From Streptomyces sp. SID13031 (GTDB lineage: Bacteria; Actinomycetota; Actinomycetes; Propionibacteriales; Kribbellaceae): 64,000 nt of DNA. Numbering within the stretch: the stretch's first letter is position 1; every line of letters starts with the position of its first letter. Position numbers and translations under genes: made by a program. The notes beneath the pieces were generated by a model. That model did no database searches, had not been told where the DNA came from, and saw only the letters and a list, made by a program, of their open reading frames with translations. Location of the stretch: positions 124,001 to 188,000 of the forward strand of contig NZ_JAAGLV010000012.1 in assembly GCF_010548305.1 (NCBI RefSeq), written 5' to 3'. Positions 27,015 to 35,078 of the stretch are shown here, piece by piece.

Positions 27015-27290
27015 CTAGCCGTAGACGATGCGCCGCAGTTGACGGGCCGACAGCTCTGGTGAGCGGACCGGCCAGTGCCGTAGTTCGGTTCCGAGCCGGG
27101 CGAAGATCTCGTCGTTGCGGGCGCCGTAGGTCTGCAGTTCGCGATGCCGGCGCCGGACGTACTGCTCGGTCGTCTCGGTGAAGTAGGCCAGGACGTCGGC
27201 GACCACCCGGCGGGCATCGTCCGGCGTCAGGCCGGTGGTGCGGCTGACCTGGTCAACGAGGTCCTCGCTGGGATCCGCCGCCTCACTCAT
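27015..27290 (-). CDS. Small conserved helical protein, 91 aa
   Basis: The protein is helix-rich, with VSRTTGLTPDDARRVVADVL followed by YVRRRHRELQTYGARNDEIF and the C-terminal LSARQLRRIVYG. The basic, HTH-like C-terminus recurs in small uncharacterised actinobacterial proteins as I remember them. ATG 27290 (MSEAADPS) is preferred to GTG 27302. It lies 63 bp upstream of glmS on the same strand. Function unknown. Confidence 0.7.
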   Translation of the reverse strand: MSEAADPSEDLVDQVSRTTGLTPDDARRVVADVLAYFTETTEQYVRRRHRELQTYGARNDEIFARLGTELRHWPVRSPELSARQLRRIVYG

Positions 27291-27382
27291 CACTCGGCCC
27301 ACTTTGCAGTGAAACGGGGGGCAATGCCAAAGATCTGCCCGAAATCGGGCAGGCTTTACCTAGATCACACACTGTACTCGGG

Positions 27383-28042
27383 TCAGAACAGGCGGAGTAC
27401 GTCGGATTCCATCCCGCGGAGGAGGTCGTAGTCGACGGTGACGCACTCCAGGCCGCGGTCGGTGGCGAGGAACTGGGCCTGGGGCTTGATCAGCTGGGCG
27501 GCGAAGATGCCGCGGACCGGGGTCAGCAGCGGGTCGCGGTTCAGCAGCTCGACGTACCGGGTGAGCTGTTCGACGCCGTCGATCTCGCCCCGGCGCTTGA
27601 TCTCGACGGCGACGTGCTTGCCCTCGGCGTCGCGGCAGAGCAGGTCGACCGGGCCGATCGCGGTCGGGTACTCCCGGCGGACCAGGGTGAAGCCCTCGCC
27701 GAAGGTGTGCACGTGCTCGGCGAGCAGCTCCTGCAGGTGCGCCTCGACGCCGTCCTTGATCAGCCCGGGATCCAGGCCGAGCTCGTACGACGAGTCGCTG
27801 AGCACCTCCTCGAAGGTGATCCGCAACTCCTCGCCGGCCTTGTTGGTGACGCTCCAGACGCCCTCTTCCTCCGTCAACTTGCACGGGGGAGACATCCAGT
27901 TCAGCGGCTTGTACGACCCGCCGTCGGCGTGGATCAGGACGGAGCCGTCCGCCTTCACCATCAGCAGCCGCGGCGCCATCGGAAGATGGGCGGTCAGCCG
28001 GCCGGAGTAGTCCACTGAGCAACGAGCAATCACCAGGCGCAC
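27383..28042 (-). CDS. nucS: Endonuclease NucS (EndoMS), mismatch-specific
   Basis: Starting at GTG 28042 ([20 protein letters not shown]) the 219-aa protein matches actinobacterial NucS. It has an N-terminal DNA-binding beta-sandwich and a RecB-like nuclease core with the acidic residue in GPVDLLCRD and the E-x-K of VAVEIKRRG. The Gln of EQLTRYVE and a hydrophobic C-terminal tail (DVLRLF) follow; the tail is used for sliding-clamp contact in this family. NucS cuts both strands at mismatches and replaces MutS/MutL in many actinobacteria. It is divergent from the TfoX-like gene. Confidence 0.95.
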   Translation of the reverse strand: MRLVIARCSVDYSGRLTAHLPMAPRLLMVKADGSVLIHADGGSYKPLNWMSPPCKLTEEEGVWSVTNKAGEELRITFEEVLSDSSYELGLDPGLIKDGVEAHLQELLAEHVHTFGEGFTLVRREYPTAIGPVDLLCRDAEGKHVAVEIKRRGEIDGVEQLTRYVELLNRDPLLTPVRGIFAAQLIKPQAQFLATDRGLECVTVDYDLLRGMESDVLRLF

Positions 28043-28115
28043 GAGAAAGCACCGTAGTCCACTCGCGACGGTTCCTGCATGGCGCCCGGCGGCGTGGCGG
28101 TGAGAGGCTGGCGGA

Positions 28116-28439
28116 ATGAAGCCGAAGATCAGCCTGAAGACGCGGTTGGAGTATGACGCGGTCGCCAAGGGGCTTGCCGACGCCGGGGTGGTCGAGGGCA
28201 GCATGTTCGGCATGCCGGCCCTGAAGATCGAGAAGAAGATGCTGGCCGGTCTCTACGGCGACGCGATGACGTTCAAACTCCCGCCGGAGCCCCGCGAGGA
28301 AGCCCTGAAACTGACCGGCGCAGAGCCCTTCGACCCCGGCATGGGCAGCCCGATGAAGGAATGGGTCGTAGTCCCCCTGGAACACTCCTCCACCTGGCCT
28401 ACCTACGCCGAACAAGCCCTGGCTTTCGTCCGCCCGTGA
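28116..28439 (+). CDS. TfoX/Sxy N-terminal-like small protein
   Basis: The 107-aa single-domain protein has [20 protein letters not shown] and DAMTFKLP, the MFG-centred strand-turn pattern of TfoX N-terminal/YjbR-like folds. Function in actinobacteria is unknown. It starts 73 bp from the nucS start on the opposite strand. A short hairpin with 7-bp GC arms (28449-28455 and 28464-28470) follows its stop and may attenuate transcription. Confidence 0.75.
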   Translation: MKPKISLKTRLEYDAVAKGLADAGVVEGSMFGMPALKIEKKMLAGLYGDAMTFKLPPEPREEALKLTGAEPFDPGMGSPMKEWVVVPLEHSSTWPTYAEQALAFVRP

Positions 28440-28494
28440 ACCTCATCTGCCCGGCCCGCCTGAGCCGGGCGAGCATCAGCCCGCCGGGCCGCAG

Positions 28495-28947
28495 GTGATC
28501 CGCGCCGGAGTCGTCCTGCTGACCGGCAGCGGTCTCGCCGCGATCGAGCGGGTGCGGGACGGTATGACGTACTACACCCTTCCAGGCGGGGGAGTCGAGG
28601 AAGGCGAGAGCCCGCAAGAGGCTGCGCGGCGCGAGTCGTACGAGGAGCTCGGGCTGATCGTGCGTGTCGACGGTCTGGTCGCGGTGGTCAACTTCCGGGG
28701 GAGCACGCAGTACTACTACCGGGCCGAGGCGCTCGGCGGGGAGTTCGGCACGGGAACCGGGGAGGAACTGGCGAGCCCGGCCCACTCGAAGGCGGGCAGC
28801 TACCGAGCCGTCTGGATCGAGCCGCGGCAGCTCGCAGTACGGGACGTCAGGCCGGTCTCGATCGCGGAGGCACTGGCAGCAACCCCGGAGCACGAACGAC
28901 TCCTCGACGACTGGACCAGGACACCTTTGGTCGTCGACGAGGTGTGA
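28495..28947 (+). CDS. NUDIX hydrolase
   Basis: The 150-aa protein contains a complete Nudix box, GGGVEEGESPQEAARRESYE followed by ELGL, with the REXXEE metal ligands intact. The rest of the alpha/beta fold (VVLLTGSGLAAIERVRDG, YYYRAEALGGEFGTGTGEE) fits small nucleotide-pyrophosphatase members. Substrate unassigned. The GTG start at 28495 has only a weak ribosome binding site. Confidence 0.9.
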   Translation: MIRAGVVLLTGSGLAAIERVRDGMTYYTLPGGGVEEGESPQEAARRESYEELGLIVRVDGLVAVVNFRGSTQYYYRAEALGGEFGTGTGEELASPAHSKAGSYRAVWIEPRQLAVRDVRPVSIAEALAATPEHERLLDDWTRTPLVVDEV

Positions 28948-29011
28948 GGTTTCCGACGCTCGTGACACAGCTCATGTGCGGACCAGTGTGGTGACTGGCA
29001 CACTTCGAGCC

Positions 29012-30790
29012 ATGGCGCGCGAACTGAAGACGGTCGGAGTGGTCGGTCTCGGCACGATGGGTGCCGGTATCGCGGAGGTGTTCGCCCGGCACGGGCTGAC
29101 CGTCGTCGGCGTGGAGCGTGATCAGGCTGCGGTCGATCGCGGTCGTGGGCACATCCAGCACTCGACCGATCGCGCGGTCAAGCGCGGCAAACTCTCGACC
29201 CAGGACCAGCAGGCGCTGTTCGACCGGGTCACCTTCGCGACCGAGATCGAGGCGCTGGCCGACTGCGACCTGGTGATCGAGGCCGTGATCGAGCGGCTGG
29301 AGCTCAAGCGCGAGATCTTCTCCGCGCTCGACAAGGTGGTCCGCGAGGACGCGATCCTCGCCACGAACACGTCGAGCCTGTCGGTCACCGAGATCTCCGT
29401 GGCCACCCAGCGCCCGCGCCGGGTGGTCGGCATGCACTTCTTCAACCCCGCCCCCGTGCAGGAGTTCGTCGAGGTGATCAAGACCGTCGTGACCGAGCCG
29501 GACGTCGTCGAGGACGTGCTCGAGCTCGCCCGCCGGCTCGACAAGGTCCCGGTCGTCGCGGCCGACCGCGCGGGCTTCATCGCCAACGCGCTGCTGTTCG
29601 GCTACCTGAACCACGCGGTCTCGATGGTCGAGTCGCACTACGCCACCCGCGAGGACGTCGACGCGGCGATGCGGCTGGGCTGTGGCTACCCGATGGGTCC
29701 GCTCGCGCTGCTCGACCTGATCGGCCTCGATACGGCGTACGAGATCCTCGACACGATGTACAAGCAGGGCCGCAACCGGCTGCACGCGCCGGCGCCGATC
29801 CTCAAGCAGATGGTCACGGCCGGGCTGCTCGGCCGCAAGACGGGTCGCGGCTTCTACACCTACGAGTCGGCTGACTCGCCGGTCGTCGTCGATGACGACC
29901 TCACCCCGTCGACCTCGGACGGCGCGCCCGCCATCCGCCGGGTCGAGCAGGTCGGCGTGGTCGGCTCCGGCACGATGGCCGTCGGCATCATCGAGGTCTG
30001 CGCCAAGGCCGGGTACGACGTCCTGTACGTGGCCCGCGGCACGGAGAAGGTCGACCGCGTCCGCGCGGCGCTCGAACGCTCGCTGGAGAAGGGCGTCCAG
30101 CGCGGCAAGCTCTCCTCGGAGGAGCGCGACGCGGCGCTGACCCGGATCACCGGTACGGCGAAGCTCGACGACCTCGCGACCGCTGACCTGGTGATCGAGG
30201 CGGTGGTCGAGGAGCTCAGCGTCAAGCAGGCGCTGTTCGAGACGTTCGACGAGATCTGCAAGCCGGGCGCGATCCTCGCGACCACCACGTCCAGCCTGCC
30301 GGTGATCGATCTCGCGATGGCGACCAAGCGGCCCGCGGACGTCGTCGGCCTGCACTTCTTCAACCCCGCGCCGGTGATGCGGCTGGTCGAGGTGGTCAGC
30401 ACGGTAAGCACCGCGCAGGACGTCGCCGACACGGTCGCCGCGGTGGCAGTTGCCGCAGGCAAGCATCCGGTACGGTGCGGCGACCGGGCCGGGTTCATCG
30501 TCAACGGCCTGCTCTTCCCGTACCTGAACGACGCGGTCCGGATGCTCGAGGCGCACTACGCCGGTGTCGACGACATCGACGCCGCGATGAAGCTGGGCTG
30601 CCGGTTGCCGATGGGCCCGTTCGAGTTGCTCGACGTGGTCGGCCTGGACGTCTCGCTGGCGATCCAGCGCACCCTGTACCTCGAGTTCCGCGAGCCCGGG
30701 TTCGCCCCGGCCCCGCTCCTCGAGCACCTGGTCACCGCGGGCTACCTCGGCCGCAAGACCTCGCGCGGATTCCGCGACTACTCCAGCTGA
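29012..30790 (+). CDS. 3-hydroxyacyl-CoA (3-hydroxybutyryl-CoA) dehydrogenase, tandem duplication
   Basis: The 592-aa protein holds two complete copies of the about 285-residue dehydrogenase. Each has a Rossmann motif (GVVGLGTMGAGIAEV; GVVGSGTMAVGIIEV), an NTSSL or TTSSL loop, and the catalytic-His motif (GMHFFNPAPVQEF; GLHFFNPAPVMRL). Each also has a C-terminal helical domain (GYPMGPLALLDLIGLD; CRLPMGPFELLDVVGLD). It oxidises or reduces 3-hydroxyacyl-CoA/acetoacetyl-CoA with NAD(P), feeding beta-oxidation or crotonyl-CoA supply to Ccr. ATG 29012 is chosen; the upstream frame overlaps the Nudix gene. Confidence 0.93.
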   Translation: MARELKTVGVVGLGTMGAGIAEVFARHGLTVVGVERDQAAVDRGRGHIQHSTDRAVKRGKLSTQDQQALFDRVTFATEIEALADCDLVIEAVIERLELKREIFSALDKVVREDAILATNTSSLSVTEISVATQRPRRVVGMHFFNPAPVQEFVEVIKTVVTEPDVVEDVLELARRLDKVPVVAADRAGFIANALLFGYLNHAVSMVESHYATREDVDAAMRLGCGYPMGPLALLDLIGLDTAYEILDTMYKQGRNRLHAPAPILKQMVTAGLLGRKTGRGFYTYESADSPVVVDDDLTPSTSDGAPAIRRVEQVGVVGSGTMAVGIIEVCAKAGYDVLYVARGTEKVDRVRAALERSLEKGVQRGKLSSEERDAALTRITGTAKLDDLATADLVIEAVVEELSVKQALFETFDEICKPGAILATTTSSLPVIDLAMATKRPADVVGLHFFNPAPVMRLVEVVSTVSTAQDVADTVAAVAVAAGKHPVRCGDRAGFIVNGLLFPYLNDAVRMLEAHYAGVDDIDAAMKLGCRLPMGPFELLDVVGLDVSLAIQRTLYLEFREPGFAPAPLLEHLVTAGYLGRKTSRGFRDYSS

Positions 30791-30817
30791 TCCTGCTCCG
30801 CCGGCTGCCCGTCAGGT

Positions 30818-31606
30818 TTACGGCTCGGCGTTGGCGTAGTCGCCACACGGACCGCCGCCGATGGCCTCGGCGATGACGGTGGTCCGCCGGTCGGGACGGA
30901 CGAGCGGGTTGTAGAAGCCCGCGATCTCGATGCTCTCCTCGGGGATGTAGTGGAAGATCAGTGAGCGGCGGAAGCGTTCGGTGCTGGTGTTCGGCCGGGA
31001 GCCGTGGACGACGCTGCCGTGGAAGAACAGCACGTCACCCGCTTTCATCCGGGTCTGCACCTTGCCGAGACCGTCGGGAATCGGTACTTCGGCATTGGTG
31101 AACGACACGGTCAGGTCGGCCGCCTCGGGGCAGACCAGCTCGACCTCGTGCGACCCGGGAACCACCGCTAGCCCGCCGTTCTCCGCGTCCACGTCGTCGA
31201 TCGCGATCCAGGCGGCCAGGCAGGTCTCCGGGTGTGCCCGCAGGAACGTGTTGTCCTGGTGCATCGCCTGCCCGCGCGCGCCTGGCGGCTTGAAGTAGAA
31301 CATCGACTGCGCACCGAGCGCGGGCCCGATCAGGGTCTCGACGACATCGAGGATCCGGCTGTCTAGCATCCACTCCAGCGCCAGCCGGCCGGCCTCCACC
31401 TCGGTCCGCCGATGCGGGTGGACGAACCGTGGGTACTGCGCGAGCGGGTCCTCTGCTGGTACGCCGTCGTCGATCGCCAGCGAGTGATCCACCGCGACCT
31501 GGGTCATGTATGCAGCCTTGATCTGCTCGACTTCGGCCGGACTGAGCAACCCGGGGACCTGGGCGATCCCGTCCCGCGCGTATACCTCTGCAACTGTGCT
31601 GGTCAT
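30818..31606 (-). CDS. Phytanoyl-CoA dioxygenase (PhyH) family protein
   Basis: The 262-aa double-stranded beta-helix protein has the iron facial triad H116-x-D118 (AMHQDNTF) and H201 (GSVVHGSRPN). A 2-oxoglutarate-binding Arg follows about 11 residues later (RFRRSLIFHY). It should hydroxylate a small molecule using Fe(II) and 2-oxoglutarate. The gene is divergent (49-bp gap) from an AraC regulator that heads an amino-acid ABC importer, so the imported compound may be its substrate (inference). Confidence 0.9.
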   Translation of the reverse strand: MTSTVAEVYARDGIAQVPGLLSPAEVEQIKAAYMTQVAVDHSLAIDDGVPAEDPLAQYPRFVHPHRRTEVEAGRLALEWMLDSRILDVVETLIGPALGAQSMFYFKPPGARGQAMHQDNTFLRAHPETCLAAWIAIDDVDAENGGLAVVPGSHEVELVCPEAADLTVSFTNAEVPIPDGLGKVQTRMKAGDVLFFHGSVVHGSRPNTSTERFRRSLIFHYIPEESIEIAGFYNPLVRPDRRTTVIAEAIGGGPCGDYANAEP

Positions 31607-31655
31607 GTCTCCAGGATCCGCCGTGGTGGCGTCCGTGGGGATAACCTATCGAACT

Positions 31656-32480
31656 GTGAACCTTCGAGATCCTGCTAAACCGGACTCCTTCACGCCGACC
31701 GTCCGTCGGCTCCTGGCCGGTGAGTTCGACGAAGGCCCGGCGTACTCCACCTACCGCCGTCGCGGTACGACGGACTGGCTGCTGATCCACACGCTCGATG
31801 GCCGGGGCAGCTTCGGCAGCGGGATCTCCGCCGATCCCGGCGTCACCACGCTGATCAGCCCAGGCACCTTGCAGGACTACGGCACGGCTCGCGACCGCTG
31901 GCACTTCCTCTTCGCCCATTTCCACCCCAGGCCGGACTGGCTACCGCTCCTCGACTGGCCTTCCGTTGCCCCCGGCATCCTCCAGTTGCAGCCGAGCCCG
32001 ACTGCTGCGGAGCGGATCACCAGCGCCTTGTCCGAGGCAGTCCGCCACCAGGACAGCGTCCTACCCCAAGGCGAGCTCCTCAGCTTCAACGCCCTCGAAG
32101 CCGCCCTGCTCTGGTGCGACACCCAGAACCCCAAGGCAGCCCAGCTCGACGACCGCCTGCTCCGCGCCATCGAGTGCGTCGACCGCAATCTGCGCGCCGA
32201 CCTCTCGGTCGCAGTACTGGCGCGGACGAGCACCCTCTCGGTCTCCCGCTTCGCCCACCTCTTCCGCACCCAACTCGGAGTCACGCCCCAGCAATTCGTC
32301 GAACGCCGCCGCCTCGACGCCGCCGCCCGCCTCCTCGAACTCACCACCCGCCCCATCTCCGCGATCGCCACCGACGTCGGTTTCGCCAACCCGCTCTACT
32401 TCTCCACCCGCTTCCACACCCACACCGGCCACAGCCCCACGCAGTACAGACGGCAGTTGGGCTCTACGCTTCTGCCATGA
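31656..32480 (+). CDS. AraC family transcriptional regulator
   Basis: This 274-aa protein has an N-terminal cupin-like effector domain (about residues 1-150: TTDWLLIHTLDGRGSFGSG, TLISPGTLQDYG). Two HTH subdomains follow (DLSVAVLARTSTLSVSRFAH; PISAIATDVGFANPLYFSTR). Start GTG 31656; other in-frame starts upstream fall in the PhyH intergenic region. It probably controls the divergent PhyH gene and the ABC genes behind it. Its stop overlaps the next start (ATGA). Confidence 0.92.
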   Translation: MNLRDPAKPDSFTPTVRRLLAGEFDEGPAYSTYRRRGTTDWLLIHTLDGRGSFGSGISADPGVTTLISPGTLQDYGTARDRWHFLFAHFHPRPDWLPLLDWPSVAPGILQLQPSPTAAERITSALSEAVRHQDSVLPQGELLSFNALEAALLWCDTQNPKAAQLDDRLLRAIECVDRNLRADLSVAVLARTSTLSVSRFAHLFRTQLGVTPQQFVERRRLDAAARLLELTTRPISAIATDVGFANPLYFSTRFHTHTGHSPTQYRRQLGSTLLP

Positions 32481-33334
32481 CTGCTCGTTCAGCAATGGTT
32501 GTTGTGGCCGCGCTCGCTGTCGTCGGGCTTGCCGCCTGTGCGCCGGAAGACAGCACGGCCGGTAGCGCGTCGCCGTCGTCGGCCGATACCTGTGGCAAGG
32601 ATCAGCTCGCGGTGAAGACCGCCGGGACGTTCTCGGTCGGCACCGACAAACCGGCGTACGAGCCGTGGTTCTCGGGCGACGACCCGGCGAACGGCAAGGG
32701 GTACGAGTCGGCCGTCACCTATGCGGTGGCCAAGAAGCTCGGGTTCGAGGCGAGCGAGGTGAAGTGGCAGACGGTGCAGTTCAACGCCGCCTTCGCGCCG
32801 GGGCCGAAAAAATTCGACCTGGACGTCAACCAGGTGTCGATCTCCGCGTCTCGCGCCAAGGCCGTCGACTTCTCCACCGGGTACTACGACGTACGGCAGA
32901 CGGTGATCACCACCGCCGGGAGCAAGATCGCCGGCGCCACCACGATCGCCCAGCTGGCGGACGCGAAGCTCGGGGCGCAGGTGGGGACGACGAGCTACAC
33001 CTCGCTGCGGGACGTGATCAAGCCGAAGCAGCAGCCGGCCGTCTACGACTCCAACGATCTGGCCGTGCAGGCGCTGAAGAACAAGCAGATCGACGGCATC
33101 GTGGTCGACCTGCCGACCGGGTTCTACATGACCGCCGCGCAGCTCGACGATGGCAAGATCGTCGGCCAGTTGCCGGCGACCGAGAAGCCGGAGCAGTTCG
33201 GCTTCGTCCTGGAGAAGGGCTCGAAGCTCACCGGGTGTGTGTCGCAGGCAGTGGACGCACTACGGGCTGACGGCACGCTGGCCAACCTGCAGAAGCAGTG
33301 GCTGACCTCGGAAGGCGCACCGGAACTCTCGTGA
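32477..33334 (+). CDS. Amino-acid ABC transporter substrate-binding lipoprotein
   Basis: The 285-aa protein has a lipoprotein signal (MVVVAALAVVGLAACAP, lipobox L-A-A-C). The solute-binding family 3 domain shows VGTDKPAYEPWFSGD, GKGYESAVTYAVAKKLGF and SASRAKAVDFSTGYYDVRQT. It should bind a polar amino acid outside the membrane and deliver it to the permease at 33363. ATG 32477 overlaps the AraC stop by 4 bp, so regulator and importer are co-translated. Confidence 0.92.
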   Translation: MTARSAMVVVAALAVVGLAACAPEDSTAGSASPSSADTCGKDQLAVKTAGTFSVGTDKPAYEPWFSGDDPANGKGYESAVTYAVAKKLGFEASEVKWQTVQFNAAFAPGPKKFDLDVNQVSISASRAKAVDFSTGYYDVRQTVITTAGSKIAGATTIAQLADAKLGAQVGTTSYTSLRDVIKPKQQPAVYDSNDLAVQALKNKQIDGIVVDLPTGFYMTAAQLDDGKIVGQLPATEKPEQFGFVLEKGSKLTGCVSQAVDALRADGTLANLQKQWLTSEGAPELS

Positions 33335-33362
33335 GCGACCGGCGGCAGCTCGGGAGTCAGGC

Positions 33363-34247
33363 GTGAGCGAGTCGGGCGTGAGCGAGCCGGGATCGGCGGA
33401 CGGCTGGCGGCCGTCCGCGCTCCAGCTCGAGCGGCTGGCCTATCGCCGGCAGCGGACCGTTCGGTCCGGCCTGATCGCCGGCATCAGCACAGTGGTGCTG
33501 CTGGCATTGGTGGTGTTCGGGGTCGGGTCGACGCCGGGGTGGCCGCGGGTGCGGGCGACGTTCTTCGACTTCCACCGTGGGTGGGAGGCGTTGCCGGTCG
33601 TTGCCCAGGGCCTCTGGCTGAACGTCCGGGTGATGCTGGTCTGCGCGGTGCTGATCGTGATCTTCGGGTTGACGCTGGCGATCATGCGGACATTGCGTGG
33701 GCCGATCTTCTTCCCGTTGCGGATCTTCGCCGCCGCTTACACCGACGTCTTCCGCGGTTTGCCGTTGCTCCTGGTGATCTTCCTGCTGGGCTTCGGCGTA
33801 CCGGCGCTGCAGTTGCGCGGATTGCCCAACCAGGCGGTCGTCTGGGGCGGCGCCGCGCTGGTGCTCACCTACTCGTCGTACGTCGCCGAGGTCTTCCGCG
33901 CCGGCATCGAGTCGATCCACCCCTCCCAGCGAGCTGCGGCGCGGTCCCTTGGGCTTTCCCACCAGCAGACGCTGCGCTTCGTAGTACTGCCTCAGGCGGT
34001 ACGCCGGGTGCTCCCGCCGCTGCTCAACGATTTCGTCTCGCTGCAGAAGGATTCCGGGCTGATCGCAGTACTGGGTGTCATCGACGCGATCCGCGCGGCG
34101 CAACTGGAGACGGCGGAGGACTTCAACTTCACCCCGTACGTCGTGGCCGGGCTACTCTTCGTCGCGCTGACGATCCCGCTGACCCGGCTGACCGACTGGG
34201 TGGCGCGGCGGCAGGGCTGGTACGGCGCCGGGGGAGGTGTGGTGTGA
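33363..34247 (+). CDS. Amino-acid ABC transporter permease
   Basis: The 294-aa HisM/GlnP-type permease has five predicted transmembrane helices (GLIAGISTVVLLALVVFGV and later segments). The cytoplasmic EAA loop is clear: EVFRAGIESIHPSQRAAARS, LGLSHQQTLRFVVLPQA. Only one permease gene is present, so the pore is probably a homodimer. The start is GTG with a Ser/Glu-rich N-terminal tail. The stop overlaps the ATPase start (GTGA). Confidence 0.92.
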   Translation: MSESGVSEPGSADGWRPSALQLERLAYRRQRTVRSGLIAGISTVVLLALVVFGVGSTPGWPRVRATFFDFHRGWEALPVVAQGLWLNVRVMLVCAVLIVIFGLTLAIMRTLRGPIFFPLRIFAAAYTDVFRGLPLLLVIFLLGFGVPALQLRGLPNQAVVWGGAALVLTYSSYVAEVFRAGIESIHPSQRAAARSLGLSHQQTLRFVVLPQAVRRVLPPLLNDFVSLQKDSGLIAVLGVIDAIRAAQLETAEDFNFTPYVVAGLLFVALTIPLTRLTDWVARRQGWYGAGGGVV

Positions 34248-34975
34248 GCCTGCTGTCCATCCGCGGCGTGCGGAAGTCGTTCGGAAGCAACCTCGTGCTG
34301 GACGACTTCAGCCTGGAGGTCGAGGCGGGGGAGTGCGTGGTCCTGATCGGCGCCTCCGGCTCCGGCAAGTCCACCTTGCTGCGCTGCGTGAACCTGCTCG
34401 AGACAGTCGACGACGGCGTGATCGAACTCGACGGCACCGACATCACCGACCCCCGCATCGACACCGACCGGGTCCGCTCGGGCATCGGCATCGTCTTCCA
34501 GTCCTACAACCTCTTTCCCCACCTCTCGGTCCTGGACAACGTCACCCTCGCCCCGATCCGAGTCCACCGCGTACCCAAAGCCGTCGCCCGCACCCGGGCG
34601 CTGGAGATGCTCGACCGAGTAGGCCTGGCCGCCAAGGCCTCCGCCAAACCCGACGAACTCTCCGGCGGCCAGCAACAACGAGCCGCCATCGCCCGAGCCC
34701 TGGTCAACTCCCCAAAACTCATGCTCCTCGACGAGATCACCTCGGCCCTCGACCCAGAACTGGTCGGCGAAGTCCTTGACCTCCTCGGCGAGCTGAGCTC
34801 GGAGGGCATGACCATGCTCCTCTGCACCCACGAAATGACCTTCGCCCGCCAGGTCGCCGACAAAATCTGCTTCCTCGACCAAGGCCGCCTACTGGAGCTG
34901 GGCCCACCCGAGCAGGTCCTGGAGCACCCGGCAGAGCCCCGCACCCAGGAGTTCCTCCGCCGCATCCGGTTGTGA
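34244..34975 (+). CDS. Amino-acid ABC transporter ATP-binding protein
   Basis: The 243-aa ATPase has Walker A GASGSGKST, Q-loop VFQSYNLFPHLSV, signature LSGGQQQRAAIARAL, Walker B LMLLDEITSALD (Ile replaces the usual Pro after DE) and the H-loop CTHEM. It energises the 32477-34247 importer. It starts at GTG 34244, overlapping the permease stop. Its own stop lies 3 bp before repeat element copy A, which probably terminates the operon. Confidence 0.93.
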   Translation: MSLLSIRGVRKSFGSNLVLDDFSLEVEAGECVVLIGASGSGKSTLLRCVNLLETVDDGVIELDGTDITDPRIDTDRVRSGIGIVFQSYNLFPHLSVLDNVTLAPIRVHRVPKAVARTRALEMLDRVGLAAKASAKPDELSGGQQQRAAIARALVNSPKLMLLDEITSALDPELVGEVLDLLGELSSEGMTMLLCTHEMTFARQVADKICFLDQGRLLELGPPEQVLEHPAEPRTQEFLRRIRL

Positions 34976-34978
34976 CCT

Positions 34979-35078
34979 GTCCCGACGGACAGGACATAGT
35001 CGCCGGCCAGCCTGCTCGCCGCGCTCAGGGAGGCCGCGACTCGGCGCGATATGGGGACTATGTCCTGTCCGTCGGGAC
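34979..35078 (+). repeat. 100-bp palindromic element, copy A
   Basis: The element is exactly 100 bp with perfect 22-bp inverted ends (34979-35000 and 35057-35078; outer bases GTCCCGACGGACAGG, inner bases GACATAGT). A 56-bp centre holds two short conserved pairings (CGCC/GGCG and GCCT/AGGC). It sits between convergent genes, 3 bp after the ATPase stop. Its right arm encodes the last residues and TAG stop of the nuclease-like gene. Copies B and C share length, ends and orientation. Confidence 0.9.

Noticed and set aside
28847-30727. 626-codon leftward open frame
   Set aside because: Antisense to the duplicated hydroxyacyl-CoA dehydrogenase and made of low-complexity Arg/Asp/His sequence.
34979-35078. 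Reading the 100-bp element simply as a terminator
   Set aside because: Copy B lies between divergent starts, where no terminator is needed, and constant length and shared centres argue for a repeat family; copy A may still terminate transcription.
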